64,000 bases of DNA from positions 2,966,698 through 3,030,697 of the forward strand of contig JAAVVV010000001.1 of NCBI GenBank assembly GCA_023910605.1. The letters run 5' to 3'. Under the pieces are notes generated by a model. That model saw only the letters and a program-made list of their open reading frames with translations. It did no database searches and was not told where the DNA came from. Shown here piece by piece: positions 8,257-15,907 of the stretch. The stretch comes from Bosea sp. (in: a-proteobacteria). Its GTDB lineage: Bacteria > Pseudomonadota > Alphaproteobacteria > Rhizobiales > Beijerinckiaceae. Both the position numbers and the translations under genes were made by a program. Every line of letters begins with the position of its first letter. Within the stretch, counting starts at the first letter, position 1.

Positions 8257-9444
8257 ATGGCAGGACCGGACGACAACGACACCGAAGGCGGCGATAAGGA
8301 TTCCCTGGCCGGCGAATGGGGTGCGGCGCTCGCCGAACAGGGCGCCGATGGCGGCGGCGGCGACACGAAGTCGACCGAATGGGCCTCCATGCTCGATTCG
8401 CAGACCAATTTCGAGGACGCCGAGAGCGGGGTCGATCGCCTGCTGAACCAGGACGAGATCGACTCGATGCTGGGCTTCTCGGTGGGCGAGCTTGGCGCGG
8501 GCGGCCGCGCCGGCATCCGCGCCATCGTCGATTCAGGCACGGTGTCCTACGAACGCCTGCCGATGCTCGAAATCATCTTCGAGCGCATGGTGCGGCACCT
8601 TTCGACCAGCCTGCGCAACTTCTTCAACGACAACGTCGAAGTCACGCTCGACGCCATTCGCTCCGTCCGGTTTGGCGATTATGTGAACTCCATCCCGCTG
8701 CCGGCCATGATTGCGGTGTTCCGGGCTGAGGAATGGGACAATTTCGGGCTGGTCACGGTCGAGTCGACACTGACCTACGCCGTCCTTGACACCATGCTGG
8801 GCGGACGGCGCGGCAATGCCGCCATCCGCAATGACGGCCGCCCCTTCACCACAATCGAGATGAACCTGCTCCGGCGGATGATCAGCGTCGTGATGATGGA
8901 TGCCGAGTTGGCCTTCAAGCCGCTCTCGCCCGTGACTTTCACGGTCGACCGGATCGAGACCAACCCGCGCTTCGCCACCATCTCGCGCCCAGCCAACGCC
9001 GCGATCCGCGTTGATCTCAGGCTGGACATGGAAGGCCGGGGCGGCTCGCTCCAGGTGCTGCTGCCCTATGCCACGATCGAGCCGGTCCGCGACCTGCTGC
9101 TCGAGAGCTTCATGGGTGAAAAGATCGGGCGTGACCCGATCTGGGAGAACCACCTCGCCACCGAGATCTACCAGTCCAGCGTGCCGGTCGAGGCGGTGCT
9201 GCACGAGGAGCTGATGCCTCTTTCGCGCATCATGAAGCTCGACATCGGCGACACCCTCGTCTTCGACGCCAAGCCGGACCGCTTCATCACGCTGCGCTGC
9301 GGCGATTTCGGCGTGACCGAGGGCCGGGTCGGCCGGGTGGACGACAAGATCGCCGTCCAGACCATAGCGCCGCTCAGGCGCTCCAAGACCACGATCGGCG
9401 TGTTTGACTCGACGGCATCGCCTCGCGGCGATGGCGGCCGATAA
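8257..9444 (+). CDS. fliM: Flagellar motor switch protein FliM
   Basis: The 395-aa protein belongs to the C-ring switch and binds CheY-P. The usual N-terminal CheY-binding helix (LLNQDEIDSMLGF) is not at the terminus but at residues 62-74, behind an acidic, Gly-rich extension with two Trp motifs, EWGAALAEQ (20-28) and EWASMLDSQ (41-49). The middle domain includes VRFGDYVNSIPLPAMIAVF, and the C-terminal SpoA domain lies at about 315-385. It begins 8 bp after fliL. Confidence 0.95.
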   Translation: MAGPDDNDTEGGDKDSLAGEWGAALAEQGADGGGGDTKSTEWASMLDSQTNFEDAESGVDRLLNQDEIDSMLGFSVGELGAGGRAGIRAIVDSGTVSYERLPMLEIIFERMVRHLSTSLRNFFNDNVEVTLDAIRSVRFGDYVNSIPLPAMIAVFRAEEWDNFGLVTVESTLTYAVLDTMLGGRRGNAAIRNDGRPFTTIEMNLLRRMISVVMMDAELAFKPLSPVTFTVDRIETNPRFATISRPANAAIRVDLRLDMEGRGGSLQVLLPYATIEPVRDLLLESFMGEKIGRDPIWENHLATEIYQSSVPVEAVLHEELMPLSRIMKLDIGDTLVFDAKPDRFITLRCGDFGVTEGRVGRVDDKIAVQTIAPLRRSKTTIGVFDSTASPRGDGGR

Positions 9445-9470
9445 GTGCGTTATCCAGAGGACCATAGGCC

Positions 9471-9929
9471 ATGAGTTTCACCATCGCGCTCGTTGCGGAT
9501 CTGCTTGTGGCCGTGCTGCTCGTCGCCACGATCAGCACCTGCATCGTGCTTTCCAAGCGGATCGAGCGTCTCAAGGCCGATGAAGGCGCCATGCGCCGCA
9601 CCATCGGCGAATTGCTGGCCGCCACCGACAGCGCCGAGCGCGCGATCTCGGGCCTCAAGCTGACCCTCAACGAATGCGACCGCACGCTCGCCGAGCGCCT
9701 GCGCACCGCCGAGCGCTACGCCGCCGACCTTGCGGCGCAGATCGAGGCGGGGGAGCAGGTCATGTCCCGGATCACCCGCATCGTCGAGGCTTCGCGCCTT
9801 GTCGCGCCCCCGGCGGCCAATGCCGAGCCGGAGCCAGGCGCCACCACGCGCAAGCTCTCTGAAGCCGCTGAACTCGCCGCAGCGATCACGCAACGCGCGG
9901 TTCGTCGCCTTGATGGCAACGCGGCATGA
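9471..9929 (+). CDS. DUF6468-family flagellar-operon membrane protein
   Basis: The 152-aa protein has one N-terminal membrane segment (about residues 6-26), followed by a long helical, probably coiled-coil region (28-110) and a C-terminal Ala-rich helix. I recognise it as the DUF6468 type found after fliM in alphaproteobacterial flagellar operons. Its molecular role is not established. It starts 26 bp after fliM. Confidence 0.75.
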   Translation: MSFTIALVADLLVAVLLVATISTCIVLSKRIERLKADEGAMRRTIGELLAATDSAERAISGLKLTLNECDRTLAERLRTAERYAADLAAQIEAGEQVMSRITRIVEASRLVAPPAANAEPEPGATTRKLSEAAELAAAITQRAVRRLDGNAA

Positions 9930-9957
9930 ACGGTTTTGTGCTTGGCTCGGCCTCATC

Positions 9958-10830
9958 ATGATCGACAGGCGGCGCCTGATCCCGGCAGTAATCCTTGGCG
10001 CGATGGGCCTTCTCGCGCTGAAGGCGATGTCGTGGCTGGGGCTTGCGGGCAGCCTCCAGATCACGCCGCTGGCTGAGCAGGTGGCGCCGCGCACGGCCAT
10101 CGTCCAGCCGGATGGCAGCTACAATCCGTCCGATTTCAGGGGCATGACCCAGATGTTCGCCCGCGCCCGCGAGCCCTACTTCCCGGACCGGGTCGACGTC
10201 ACTGGCTCGGTTCCGGCCAAGCCGCCCCAGACGTCCGCCGCCCAGGCTCCGGCCGGCGCCACGCCCGCGACGGCCCCGGCCATGCCGGAGCCGCCTTTCA
10301 AGGATCGTGCCGCCGTGATGAACGAGAGCCAGCGCACCCTGTCCTCCGCCGAGCGCGCATTGGCCGAACGCCTCGGAGAGCGCCGCGATGCGATCGAGGC
10401 GCGCCAGCGCGAGCTCGATATGCGCGAAAAGCTGCTGGAGACCGCCGAACGCAAGCTCGATGGCCGGGTAGGCGAACTCAAGGCCGTTGAGGAGAAGCTC
10501 GACGGCAAGAAGGACGAGAAGGAAAGCGCCGAGTCGCAGGGCCTGAAGAAGCTCGTCATCATGTACGAGAACATGAAGCCCAAGGACGCAGCCCGGGTCT
10601 TCGACCGTCTCCCCGCCGATGTGCTGGTGCCGATGGTGCTGCAAATGAATCCGCGCAAGATGTCCGAGGTCATGGCCTCGATGAGCTCGGAGTCGGCCGA
10701 GAAGCTCACGGTGGCCCTCGCCCTGCGCGCGCGCGCCCGGACAGAGCCGACCGCCGCGGCCGCAGCTGCGCCGGCAGGCTCGAACGAACTGCAGGCCATC
10801 GCGCCGGCCGCCCCTGCCAGCCGCCCCTGA
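9958..10830 (+). CDS. MotE-family protein (MgtE N-terminal-like domain)
   Basis: From the ATG at 9958 the protein has 290 aa: a membrane segment (about 7-24), a Pro/Ala-rich linker (85-112), a strongly charged coiled coil (about 120-195) and a C-terminal domain (198-258, MYENMKPKDAARVFDRLP) typical of MotE/MgtE_N proteins. In Sinorhizobium MotE is a periplasmic chaperone for MotC; the exact role here is inferred. An in-frame ATG at 9913 would overlap the preceding gene. No strong ribosome site precedes either start, so the N-terminus is uncertain. Confidence 0.82.
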   Translation: MIDRRRLIPAVILGAMGLLALKAMSWLGLAGSLQITPLAEQVAPRTAIVQPDGSYNPSDFRGMTQMFARAREPYFPDRVDVTGSVPAKPPQTSAAQAPAGATPATAPAMPEPPFKDRAAVMNESQRTLSSAERALAERLGERRDAIEARQRELDMREKLLETAERKLDGRVGELKAVEEKLDGKKDEKESAESQGLKKLVIMYENMKPKDAARVFDRLPADVLVPMVLQMNPRKMSEVMASMSSESAEKLTVALALRARARTEPTAAAAAAPAGSNELQAIAPAAPASRP

Positions 10831-10915
10831 GGCTGCGCGGGCCTGTCACGCCAGACGGCCGCGATCATGTCATGACAGGGCGCTGATCGGGCGTGGGCCT
10901 TCCGGCGCCGTTCAG

Positions 10916-11329
10916 TCAGCGGCCGAGCTTGGCCAGCTCCACCGCGACGCGCAGCTCGATATGGCCGATGAGGTCCTCAAGGCGTGGATCGTCCGTGTTC
11001 TCGCGCCGCGCCTCAAGCTGCGTCTTGAGCTGCGCCAGCTGCGACACCGGCACGACGCCGCCCAGCAGCGCGGCCTTCAACCGGTCCAGCCCATCGAGCA
11101 GGTCATGCCCGCGCCGGACCTGGCGCTTCTTGCGCTCGGTGGCATCCTCATTGGCCTGTAGCGCCACCAACGCGTCCATCGGCATGGCGGCGCTGACCCC
11201 GGCCATACGGGCGCTCTCACCACCCGCCGTGGCGCCGCCGAGCGTGAACTTCGCGCCGCTGCCGTTCGCGGCGCGCGCCGGGGTCGACGCTGTGCGCTGG
11301 ATCACGGCTCGGGGATCGATCGGCAACAT
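10916..11329 (-). CDS. fliX: Flagellar assembly regulator FliX
   Basis: The 137-aa protein ends with the FliX family signature RRGHDLLDGLDRLKAALLGG and HIELRVAVELAKLGR. In Caulobacter FliX couples completion of the early basal body to activity of the sigma-54 activator FlbD. The gene converges on the motE-like gene and diverges from flgI. Its presence supports reading the nearby CCGGCA palindromes as FlbD sites. A FlbD gene itself is not in the window. Confidence 0.95.
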   Translation of the reverse strand: MLPIDPRAVIQRTASTPARAANGSGAKFTLGGATAGGESARMAGVSAAMPMDALVALQANEDATERKKRQVRRGHDLLDGLDRLKAALLGGVVPVSQLAQLKTQLEARRENTDDPRLEDLIGHIELRVAVELAKLGR

Positions 11330-11351
11330 GGCTGCACCTTGGAGTGAACAT

Positions 11352-11368
11352 GGTTAACGATACGTTTC
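11352..11368 (-). promoter_or_regulatory. CtrA-like half-site upstream of fliX
   Basis: On the minus strand it reads GAAA-CGTATCG-TTAACC, then ATG. The right half matches CtrA and the left half keeps only AA. It ends just 22 nt before the fliX start codon, which is close for an activator, so it could act on a short-leader transcript or repress. Confidence 0.45.
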
Positions 11369-11371
11369 GTG

Positions 11372-11390
11372 CCCGGCAGAACTTGCCGGC
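11372..11390. promoter_or_regulatory. FlbD ftr-like palindrome between fliX and flgI
   Basis: CCGGCA-GAACT-TGCCGG (11373-11389) is a perfect dyad with the same core and spacer as the element at 7611. It is centred about 105 bp upstream of the flgI sigma-54-like promoter, as expected for an enhancer site. Confidence 0.66.
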
Positions 11391-11484
11391 CTGGGCAGGA
11401 TCGGCCGGGCCCCAATGCCGTCCAGCATCAGGCATGAATCCTCCAAGCCCATGAGATCAATACATAAAATTTGAATCAAGCTAT

Positions 11485-11499
11485 TGGCATGACCTTCGC
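11485..11499 (+). promoter_or_regulatory. Sigma-54-like -24/-12 promoter of flgI
   Basis: TGGCATGACCTTCGC keeps the GG and GC doublets 12 bases apart and differs at two positions from TGGCACG-N4-TTGC. It lies 55 bp before the flgI start codon. Confidence 0.6.
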
Positions 11500-11553
11500 A
11501 GAACACTGTCTTGATCGGGCTCCGCAGCCCTCATCGACCGGAAGAGCGACATC

Positions 11554-12684
11554 GTGCAGCCTCGTTTCGCCAGCCAGCTCCGCCTCCTTGCCGCCGCCGC
11601 CATGGCGGCGCTCTGCGTCGTGGCGGCAGCCCCGGCCAGCGCCATGTCGCGCATCAAGGATCTCGCCTCTGTCGAGGGCGTGCGCCAGAACCAGCTGGTG
11701 GGCTACGGCATCGTCGTCGGCCTCAACGGCACGGGCGACACGCTCAACAACGCGCCATTCACGCGCCAGTCAGCGCAGGCCATGCTGGAGCGCCTGGGCG
11801 TCAATACCCGCGGCGCCAACATGCGCACCGCCAACATGGCGGCCGTGATCGTCACCGCCACCTTGCCCGCCTTCGCGACCCAGGGCAGCAAGGTCGATGT
11901 CACCGTCTCCTCGCTGGGCGACGCCAAGTCGCTCCAGGGCGGCACCCTGCTGGTCACGCCGTTGCTGGGGGCCGATGGCGAGGTCTATGCCGTCAGCCAG
12001 GGCGCCGTCTCCATTTCCGGCTTCGCAGCCGGGGGCGACGCCGCCTCGATCACGCGCGGCGTTCCGACGGTCGGCCGCATCGCCAATGGCGCAATGGTCG
12101 AGCGCGAGATCGAGTTCGCGCTCAACAAGCTCAAGACGCTGCGCCTGTCGTTGCGCAACCCCGATTTCACCACCGCCCGCCGCATGGCCGCCGCCATCAA
12201 CGACTTCATGGGCGCCGCCACGGCCGAGCCGACCGATCCGTCCACGGTCGTGATCCAGATCCCGGCTCGTTACCAGGGCAACATGATCCGCCTGCTGACC
12301 GAAATCGAGCAGTTGCGCGTCGAGCCCGACCAGACCGCCCGCATCGTCATCGACGAGCGCTCCGGCATCATTGTCATGGGCCGCGACGTGCGCGTCTCCC
12401 AGGTCGCGGTGGCGCAGGGCAACCTCACGGTCACGATCTCCGAACAGCCCCAGGTCTCCCAGCCCAATGCGCTGGCCGGCGGCCAGACGGCCGTGGTGCC
12501 GCGCACCAGCGTCAAGGTCGATGCCGAAGGCGGCAACAAGCTCGCCATCGTCAACGAGAGCGTATCGCTGCGCGATCTCGTCGATGGCCTCAACGCGCTC
12601 GGCATCGGCCCGCGCGACATGATCTCCATCCTGCAGGCCATCAAGGCCGCGGGAGCCCTCCAAGCCGAAATCGAGGTGATGTGA
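11554..12684 (+). CDS. flgI: Flagellar P-ring protein FlgI
   Basis: The 376-aa periplasmic protein polymerises into the P-ring. It starts with GTG at 11554 behind a GGAAGAG ribosome site. A signal peptide is followed by a cleavage site after ASA (residue 30), then the family N-terminus SRIKDLASVEGVRQNQLVGY and GIVVGLNGTGDT. The length equals the family norm (about 365-375). It is the first gene of flgI-flgJ-flgN-like, and its stop overlaps the next start by one base (TGATG). Confidence 0.98.
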   Translation: MQPRFASQLRLLAAAAMAALCVVAAAPASAMSRIKDLASVEGVRQNQLVGYGIVVGLNGTGDTLNNAPFTRQSAQAMLERLGVNTRGANMRTANMAAVIVTATLPAFATQGSKVDVTVSSLGDAKSLQGGTLLVTPLLGADGEVYAVSQGAVSISGFAAGGDAASITRGVPTVGRIANGAMVEREIEFALNKLKTLRLSLRNPDFTTARRMAAAINDFMGAATAEPTDPSTVVIQIPARYQGNMIRLLTEIEQLRVEPDQTARIVIDERSGIIVMGRDVRVSQVAVAQGNLTVTISEQPQVSQPNALAGGQTAVVPRTSVKVDAEGGNKLAIVNESVSLRDLVDGLNALGIGPRDMISILQAIKAAGALQAEIEVM

Positions 12685-13034
12685 TGACCCTTGCCCTGAC
12701 CGGACTGGCCGTTCCGGCCGCCAAGCTCGCCATCGGCGTTGCGACCTCCGCCCTCGGCGCCGTCAAGAACGCGCTGAATCCGCAGGAACAGAAGATCCGC
12801 AAGACTGCGGACGATTTCGAGACCATGTTCCTTGAGAACATGATGGCGCAGGTCTTCCCGCAGGACGCCAGGGAAGGCCCCGTGGGCGACAACGGCACCG
12901 GCTCCGAGGTCTATCGCGGCATGCTGGTCAACGAATATGCACGCTCGGTCGCGAAATCCGGCGGCATCGGCATTTCTGACACGATCTACCGCCAGATGCT
13001 GCAGATGCAGGAGCGCGCCAATGCTGGCTCATGA
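12684..13034 (+). CDS. flgJ: Rod-binding protein FlgJ (no muramidase domain)
   Basis: The 116-aa protein contains only the FlgJ rod-binding domain: ADDFETMFLENMMAQVF (about residues 42-58) and MLVNEYARSVAKSGGIGI. The peptidoglycan hydrolase domain of enterobacterial FlgJ is absent, as is common in alphaproteobacteria, so a separate lytic enzyme must open the wall for the rod. The start codon overlaps the flgI stop by one base. Confidence 0.9.
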   Translation: MTLALTGLAVPAAKLAIGVATSALGAVKNALNPQEQKIRKTADDFETMFLENMMAQVFPQDAREGPVGDNGTGSEVYRGMLVNEYARSVAKSGGIGISDTIYRQMLQMQERANAGS

Positions 13035-13512
13035 GAAGTCCGTCCATGATCGCCCCCGCGTCACGTCGGCGGCGGAGGCGCGCGAACTTGTGGACATGAT
13101 CGTCGAGACGCTTTCCGGCCTTTCCCATGTGGTGGGCGAGGAGACGCAGCTGATGCGCGACGGCCAGATCGGTGCGGCGCTTGATCGCGAACCGAAGAAG
13201 ACCGAGCTGGCAGGGCGCTACATGCGCGGGCTGGAAGTGGTCAAGGCCAACGCCGTGGCGCTGGCGCGCTTCGTTCCTGATGAATTGGAGCGGCTCAAGG
13301 GCGCGCACCAGGCCTTCAGCGATCTGCTGGAAACCAACCAGGCCGTGCTGGCCACCGCGCGCGCTGTCTCCGAGACCATCGTGCGCGACCTCGCCAAGGA
13401 TGCGGGACGCGCGCCGCAGGCCCAGGGCTATTCCCGCTCCGGCTATGGCGCCGTGACCCAGCCCCCCCAGCGCGGCGGAGCGGGCCCCATCGTGGTGAGC
13501 AAATCCTTGTGA
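13021..13512 (+). CDS. FlgN-like flagellar export chaperone
   Basis: The 163-aa helical protein has the FlgN-type N-terminal helix (LVDMIVETLSGLSHVVGEET, residues about 23-42) and a disordered Gln/Gly/Arg-rich tail. FlgN chaperones FlgK and FlgL to the export gate. The start at 13021 overlaps the 3' end of flgJ by 14 bp. Family assignment is by helical pattern and location after flgJ, so somewhat less certain. Confidence 0.7.
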   Translation: MLAHEKSVHDRPRVTSAAEARELVDMIVETLSGLSHVVGEETQLMRDGQIGAALDREPKKTELAGRYMRGLEVVKANAVALARFVPDELERLKGAHQAFSDLLETNQAVLATARAVSETIVRDLAKDAGRAPQAQGYSRSGYGAVTQPPQRGGAGPIVVSKSL

Positions 13513-13520
13513 TGACTCGA

Positions 13521-13553
13521 TGAATCCTCGCTGGTCGGGACTTTAAGGATTCA
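13521..13553 (+). other. Weak inverted repeat after flgN-like gene
   Basis: TGAATCCT (13521-13528) is complemented by AGGATTCA (13546-13553) across a 17-nt loop, eight bases after the stop codon. It may be a weak terminator or separate flaG from the flgI transcript. Confidence 0.3.
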
Positions 13554-13640
13554 CCAATATTTCTTACCCGACGTTAGTATTTCTGTGACATCCTGACAGT
13601 GCCGGATATGTCAGTCCGGCGGGAACAGGAGTCCCGGACA

Positions 13641-14048
13641 ATGGATATCGGCGGGGTTAAACTGGCACCCGCCGCTGCGCCAATTCCCGCGGCCAACCGT
13701 GTGGAGCCCACGGCCAGCGGCGCGCGCGCCGTAGCGACCGAGTTGCCGCGCGAGGCGGCAGTGAAAGCCATAGGCGACAGCCCGAGCGTTCGCATCGACA
13801 TCAGCAATGACAGGGCGCGCGAGCAGATCGATCGCGAAAGTCTGCTGCGCAGTTTCATCCGCAACCGCAACGAGGTCGATCCCCGCACCCGTGAACTGGT
13901 GTTTCGCGCCGTCGACACCCGCACCGGCGAGGTGGTGCGCCAATTCCCCGACGAGACGCGCCTCAAGCTGCGAGAATACATGAATCGCGAGCGCGATGCC
14001 CGGGCCGGAGAAACCCCCGGCGCGCCCTCCGTCTCCCGCTCGGCCTGA
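13641..14048 (+). CDS. flaG: FlaG-family flagellar protein
   Basis: The 135-aa protein has a variable N-terminus and a C-terminal FlaG domain with LVFRAVDTRTGEVVRQFPDE (residues 89-108). FlaG proteins influence filament length in other bacteria; the function here is inferred. The start at 13641 has AGGAG nine bases upstream and is preferred over an in-frame start at 13599. It stands just before the first flagellin. Confidence 0.82.
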   Translation: MDIGGVKLAPAAAPIPAANRVEPTASGARAVATELPREAAVKAIGDSPSVRIDISNDRAREQIDRESLLRSFIRNRNEVDPRTRELVFRAVDTRTGEVVRQFPDETRLKLREYMNRERDARAGETPGAPSVSRSA

Positions 14049-14111
14049 AGCGCCCTGACCCCGCGCAGCTGAAGGCAGACGCTTTCCGGCTGCCGGCGCC
14101 CCATGGTGAAG

Positions 14112-14160
14112 CCTTAACCGAAAAACCTGGTTAGCGTTTACCGCCGATTAAACTTAACGC
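14112..14160 (+). promoter_or_regulatory. TTAA-rich upstream region of flagellin 1
   Basis: CTTAACC (14113-14119) and TAGCGTTTA (14132-14140) both recur upstream of flagellin 2 (15725-15731 and 15768-15776). A further TTAA cluster follows. No sigma-54 doublets at correct spacing are seen. This is probably the flagellin promoter region, with CtrA-like half-sites possible. Confidence 0.4.
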
Positions 14161-14236
14161 GCCATGATCCCGTTCGTCGGCCAGAAGGGCCGGCCAGCCC
14201 AGGATGGGCTGTTCCAAGCCAAGAATGGTGCGTAAA

Positions 14237-15592
14237 ATGAAAGCTGCGTCGCTTACCACGGGCATGAAGAATGCCCTATCTGCGCTCGACAATATCCAGG
14301 GTCAGATCGACAAGACCAACAATCGCCTCGCCACCGGCAAGAAGGTCAACTCGGCGCTCGACAACGCCCTGAACTACTTCGTGGCTGACGGTTTCTCGTC
14401 CAAGGCCCGCGGCCTGCAGACGGTCATGGACAATATCGGCCTCGGCCTGAACGTCATAAAGCAGACTGACAAGGCCCTCAACTCGATCAAGACCTCGCTC
14501 GAGCAGGCTGAAGGCACGCTCCGCGCGACGTTGAACACCGCCGGCACCAATGCCAAGGCCACGACCAACTTCTCCTTCCGCAACCCGCTCACCGGCGCGG
14601 CCGACGCCAACCAGCTCCTCGCCGAAGCAGCCGGCGGCATCTCGACCAACCGCCTTCAGGTTGGCGACACGGTGCAGGTCAACCTGGTGCGCGTCAGCTC
14701 CGGCGGCACGACCACGGTTGTCGGCACCGGCACGGCCCTGACCACGGCGGCCACGACCACCGTCCAGAACCTGCTCGACAACATCAACACCAACACGTCG
14801 ATCAACGTCGCGGGCCAGTCGGCGCGGATGAGCGCCTACCTCAATGACGCCGGCAACATCGTCATCGAGAACAATGTCAACGGCAAGGATGCCGCCACCG
14901 GCGACACCTTCGCTCTCCAGTTCGTGGTCAACACGGCTGGCGGCGGCACCCAGACCCAGAACAACTCGCTCGATGTGTTCGGCTTCACCGGCGCGGTCGG
15001 CGCAACCCCGACGGTCAGCGGCACTGGCACCCAGACCGTGCTCATGATGGGTGCCTCCACCTTGCAGGAGCCTCGCACCTCGGCTGCCAAGTCGTTCCGC
15101 GAAGTGCTCAACCAGATACGCAACACGGCGCTGGACGCTGGCTACAACGGCACGAACCTGCTGCAGGGCGACTTCCTGCGCACGGGCTTCAACGAGGAGG
15201 ATAGCACCTCGATCACCACCCGGGGCAGCCGCGTCGACGCTTCGGCGCTGGGCTTCTCGCTCGACAACATCCTCTCGGCGTCGGGCGATGCCTTCCGCGA
15301 CTTCCAGGGCGACCGCGAGCTCTCGGCGGCGCTCGCCAAGGTCAAGGCCGCGAAGGTCACGATCTCCGGCATGACCACCGCCTTCGCGGCCAACGGCAGC
15401 CTGATGACCAACCGGCAGGAATACACCAAGTTCGCCATCAAGAACTTCACCGACGGCTCGGATCTGCTGACCCTGGCCGACATCAACGAGGAAGGCGCCA
15501 CTCTCGCCTCGCTGCAGACCAAGCAGCAGCTCTCGGTGCAGGCCCTTTCGCTGGCCAACCAGTCCGACGGGGCCATCCTGCGTCTGTTCTGA
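14237..15592 (+). CDS. Flagellin 1 (DUF1522 type)
   Basis: The 451-aa filament subunit has the N-terminal flagellin D0/D1 helices (NNRLATGKKVNSALDNALNYF, shown in part here) and a C-terminal D1/D0 ending LSLANQSDGAILRLF. The variable middle (about residues 145-280) has the DUF1522-type sequence with GTALTTAATTTVQNLLDN. The start could be 14225 or 14237; MKAASLTTG at 14237 aligns better with flagellin 2. It is similar to flagellin 2 along its whole length, so the pair is a tandem duplication. Export is through the flagellar type III system; there is no signal peptide. Confidence 0.95.
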   Translation: MKAASLTTGMKNALSALDNIQGQIDKTNNRLATGKKVNSALDNALNYFVADGFSSKARGLQTVMDNIGLGLNVIKQTDKALNSIKTSLEQAEGTLRATLNTAGTNAKATTNFSFRNPLTGAADANQLLAEAAGGISTNRLQVGDTVQVNLVRVSSGGTTTVVGTGTALTTAATTTVQNLLDNINTNTSINVAGQSARMSAYLNDAGNIVIENNVNGKDAATGDTFALQFVVNTAGGGTQTQNNSLDVFGFTGAVGATPTVSGTGTQTVLMMGASTLQEPRTSAAKSFREVLNQIRNTALDAGYNGTNLLQGDFLRTGFNEEDSTSITTRGSRVDASALGFSLDNILSASGDAFRDFQGDRELSAALAKVKAAKVTISGMTTAFAANGSLMTNRQEYTKFAIKNFTDGSDLLTLADINEEGATLASLQTKQQLSVQALSLANQSDGAILRLF

Positions 15593-15662
15593 TTTCCACG
15601 GCGCAGAACGCGCCCGACTACGCACCACGCACCGGCAGCCAGAAGGCCAAGGCGCGAAAACG

Positions 15663-15692
15663 GATGGCGGGCCCCGCAAGGAGCCCGCCATC
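15663..15692 (+). terminator. Terminator between flagellins 1 and 2
   Basis: GATGGCGGGC (15663-15672) pairs perfectly with GCCCGCCATC (15683-15692) across a 10-nt loop. It lies 70 bp after the flagellin 1 stop codon. Confidence 0.6.
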
Positions 15693-15724
15693 TGCCGTTT
15701 CAGGGCCCATTCGGGACACACAGG

Positions 15725-15784
15725 CTTAACCTTATCGGGAAACGTCGCGCTAACCAGGCTTGTCCACTAGCGTTTAACGTTAAA
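15725..15784 (+). promoter_or_regulatory. TTAA-rich upstream region of flagellin 2
   Basis: The region shares CTTAACC and TAGCGTTTA with flagellin 1, but with 36 instead of 12 bases between them. It also contains the perfect palindrome TTTAACGTTAAA (15773-15784). The start codon is about 125 bp further on, leaving a long leader. Confidence 0.4.
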
Positions 15785-15907
15785 TACGACTCACCATACA
15801 ACTTGAAGAAGCATTAGGAGGCGCTGGCAAGTCTGGCAGGCGGAGCGGCGGGCAGAAAGTCCGTCAATCCACAAAACCGGACTTTGGACCCAGAAAGGAT
15901 CCCTCCA

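Noticed and set aside
14049..14236. Sigma-54 promoter for flagellin 1
   Set aside because: No TGG-N10-GC pattern with acceptable flanking bases was found on the coding strand.
14276..15721. Long leftward open frame antisense to flagellin 1
   Set aside because: It mirrors the strong codon bias of the flagellin, and a similar antisense frame accompanies flagellins 2 and 3; it has no domain-like features.
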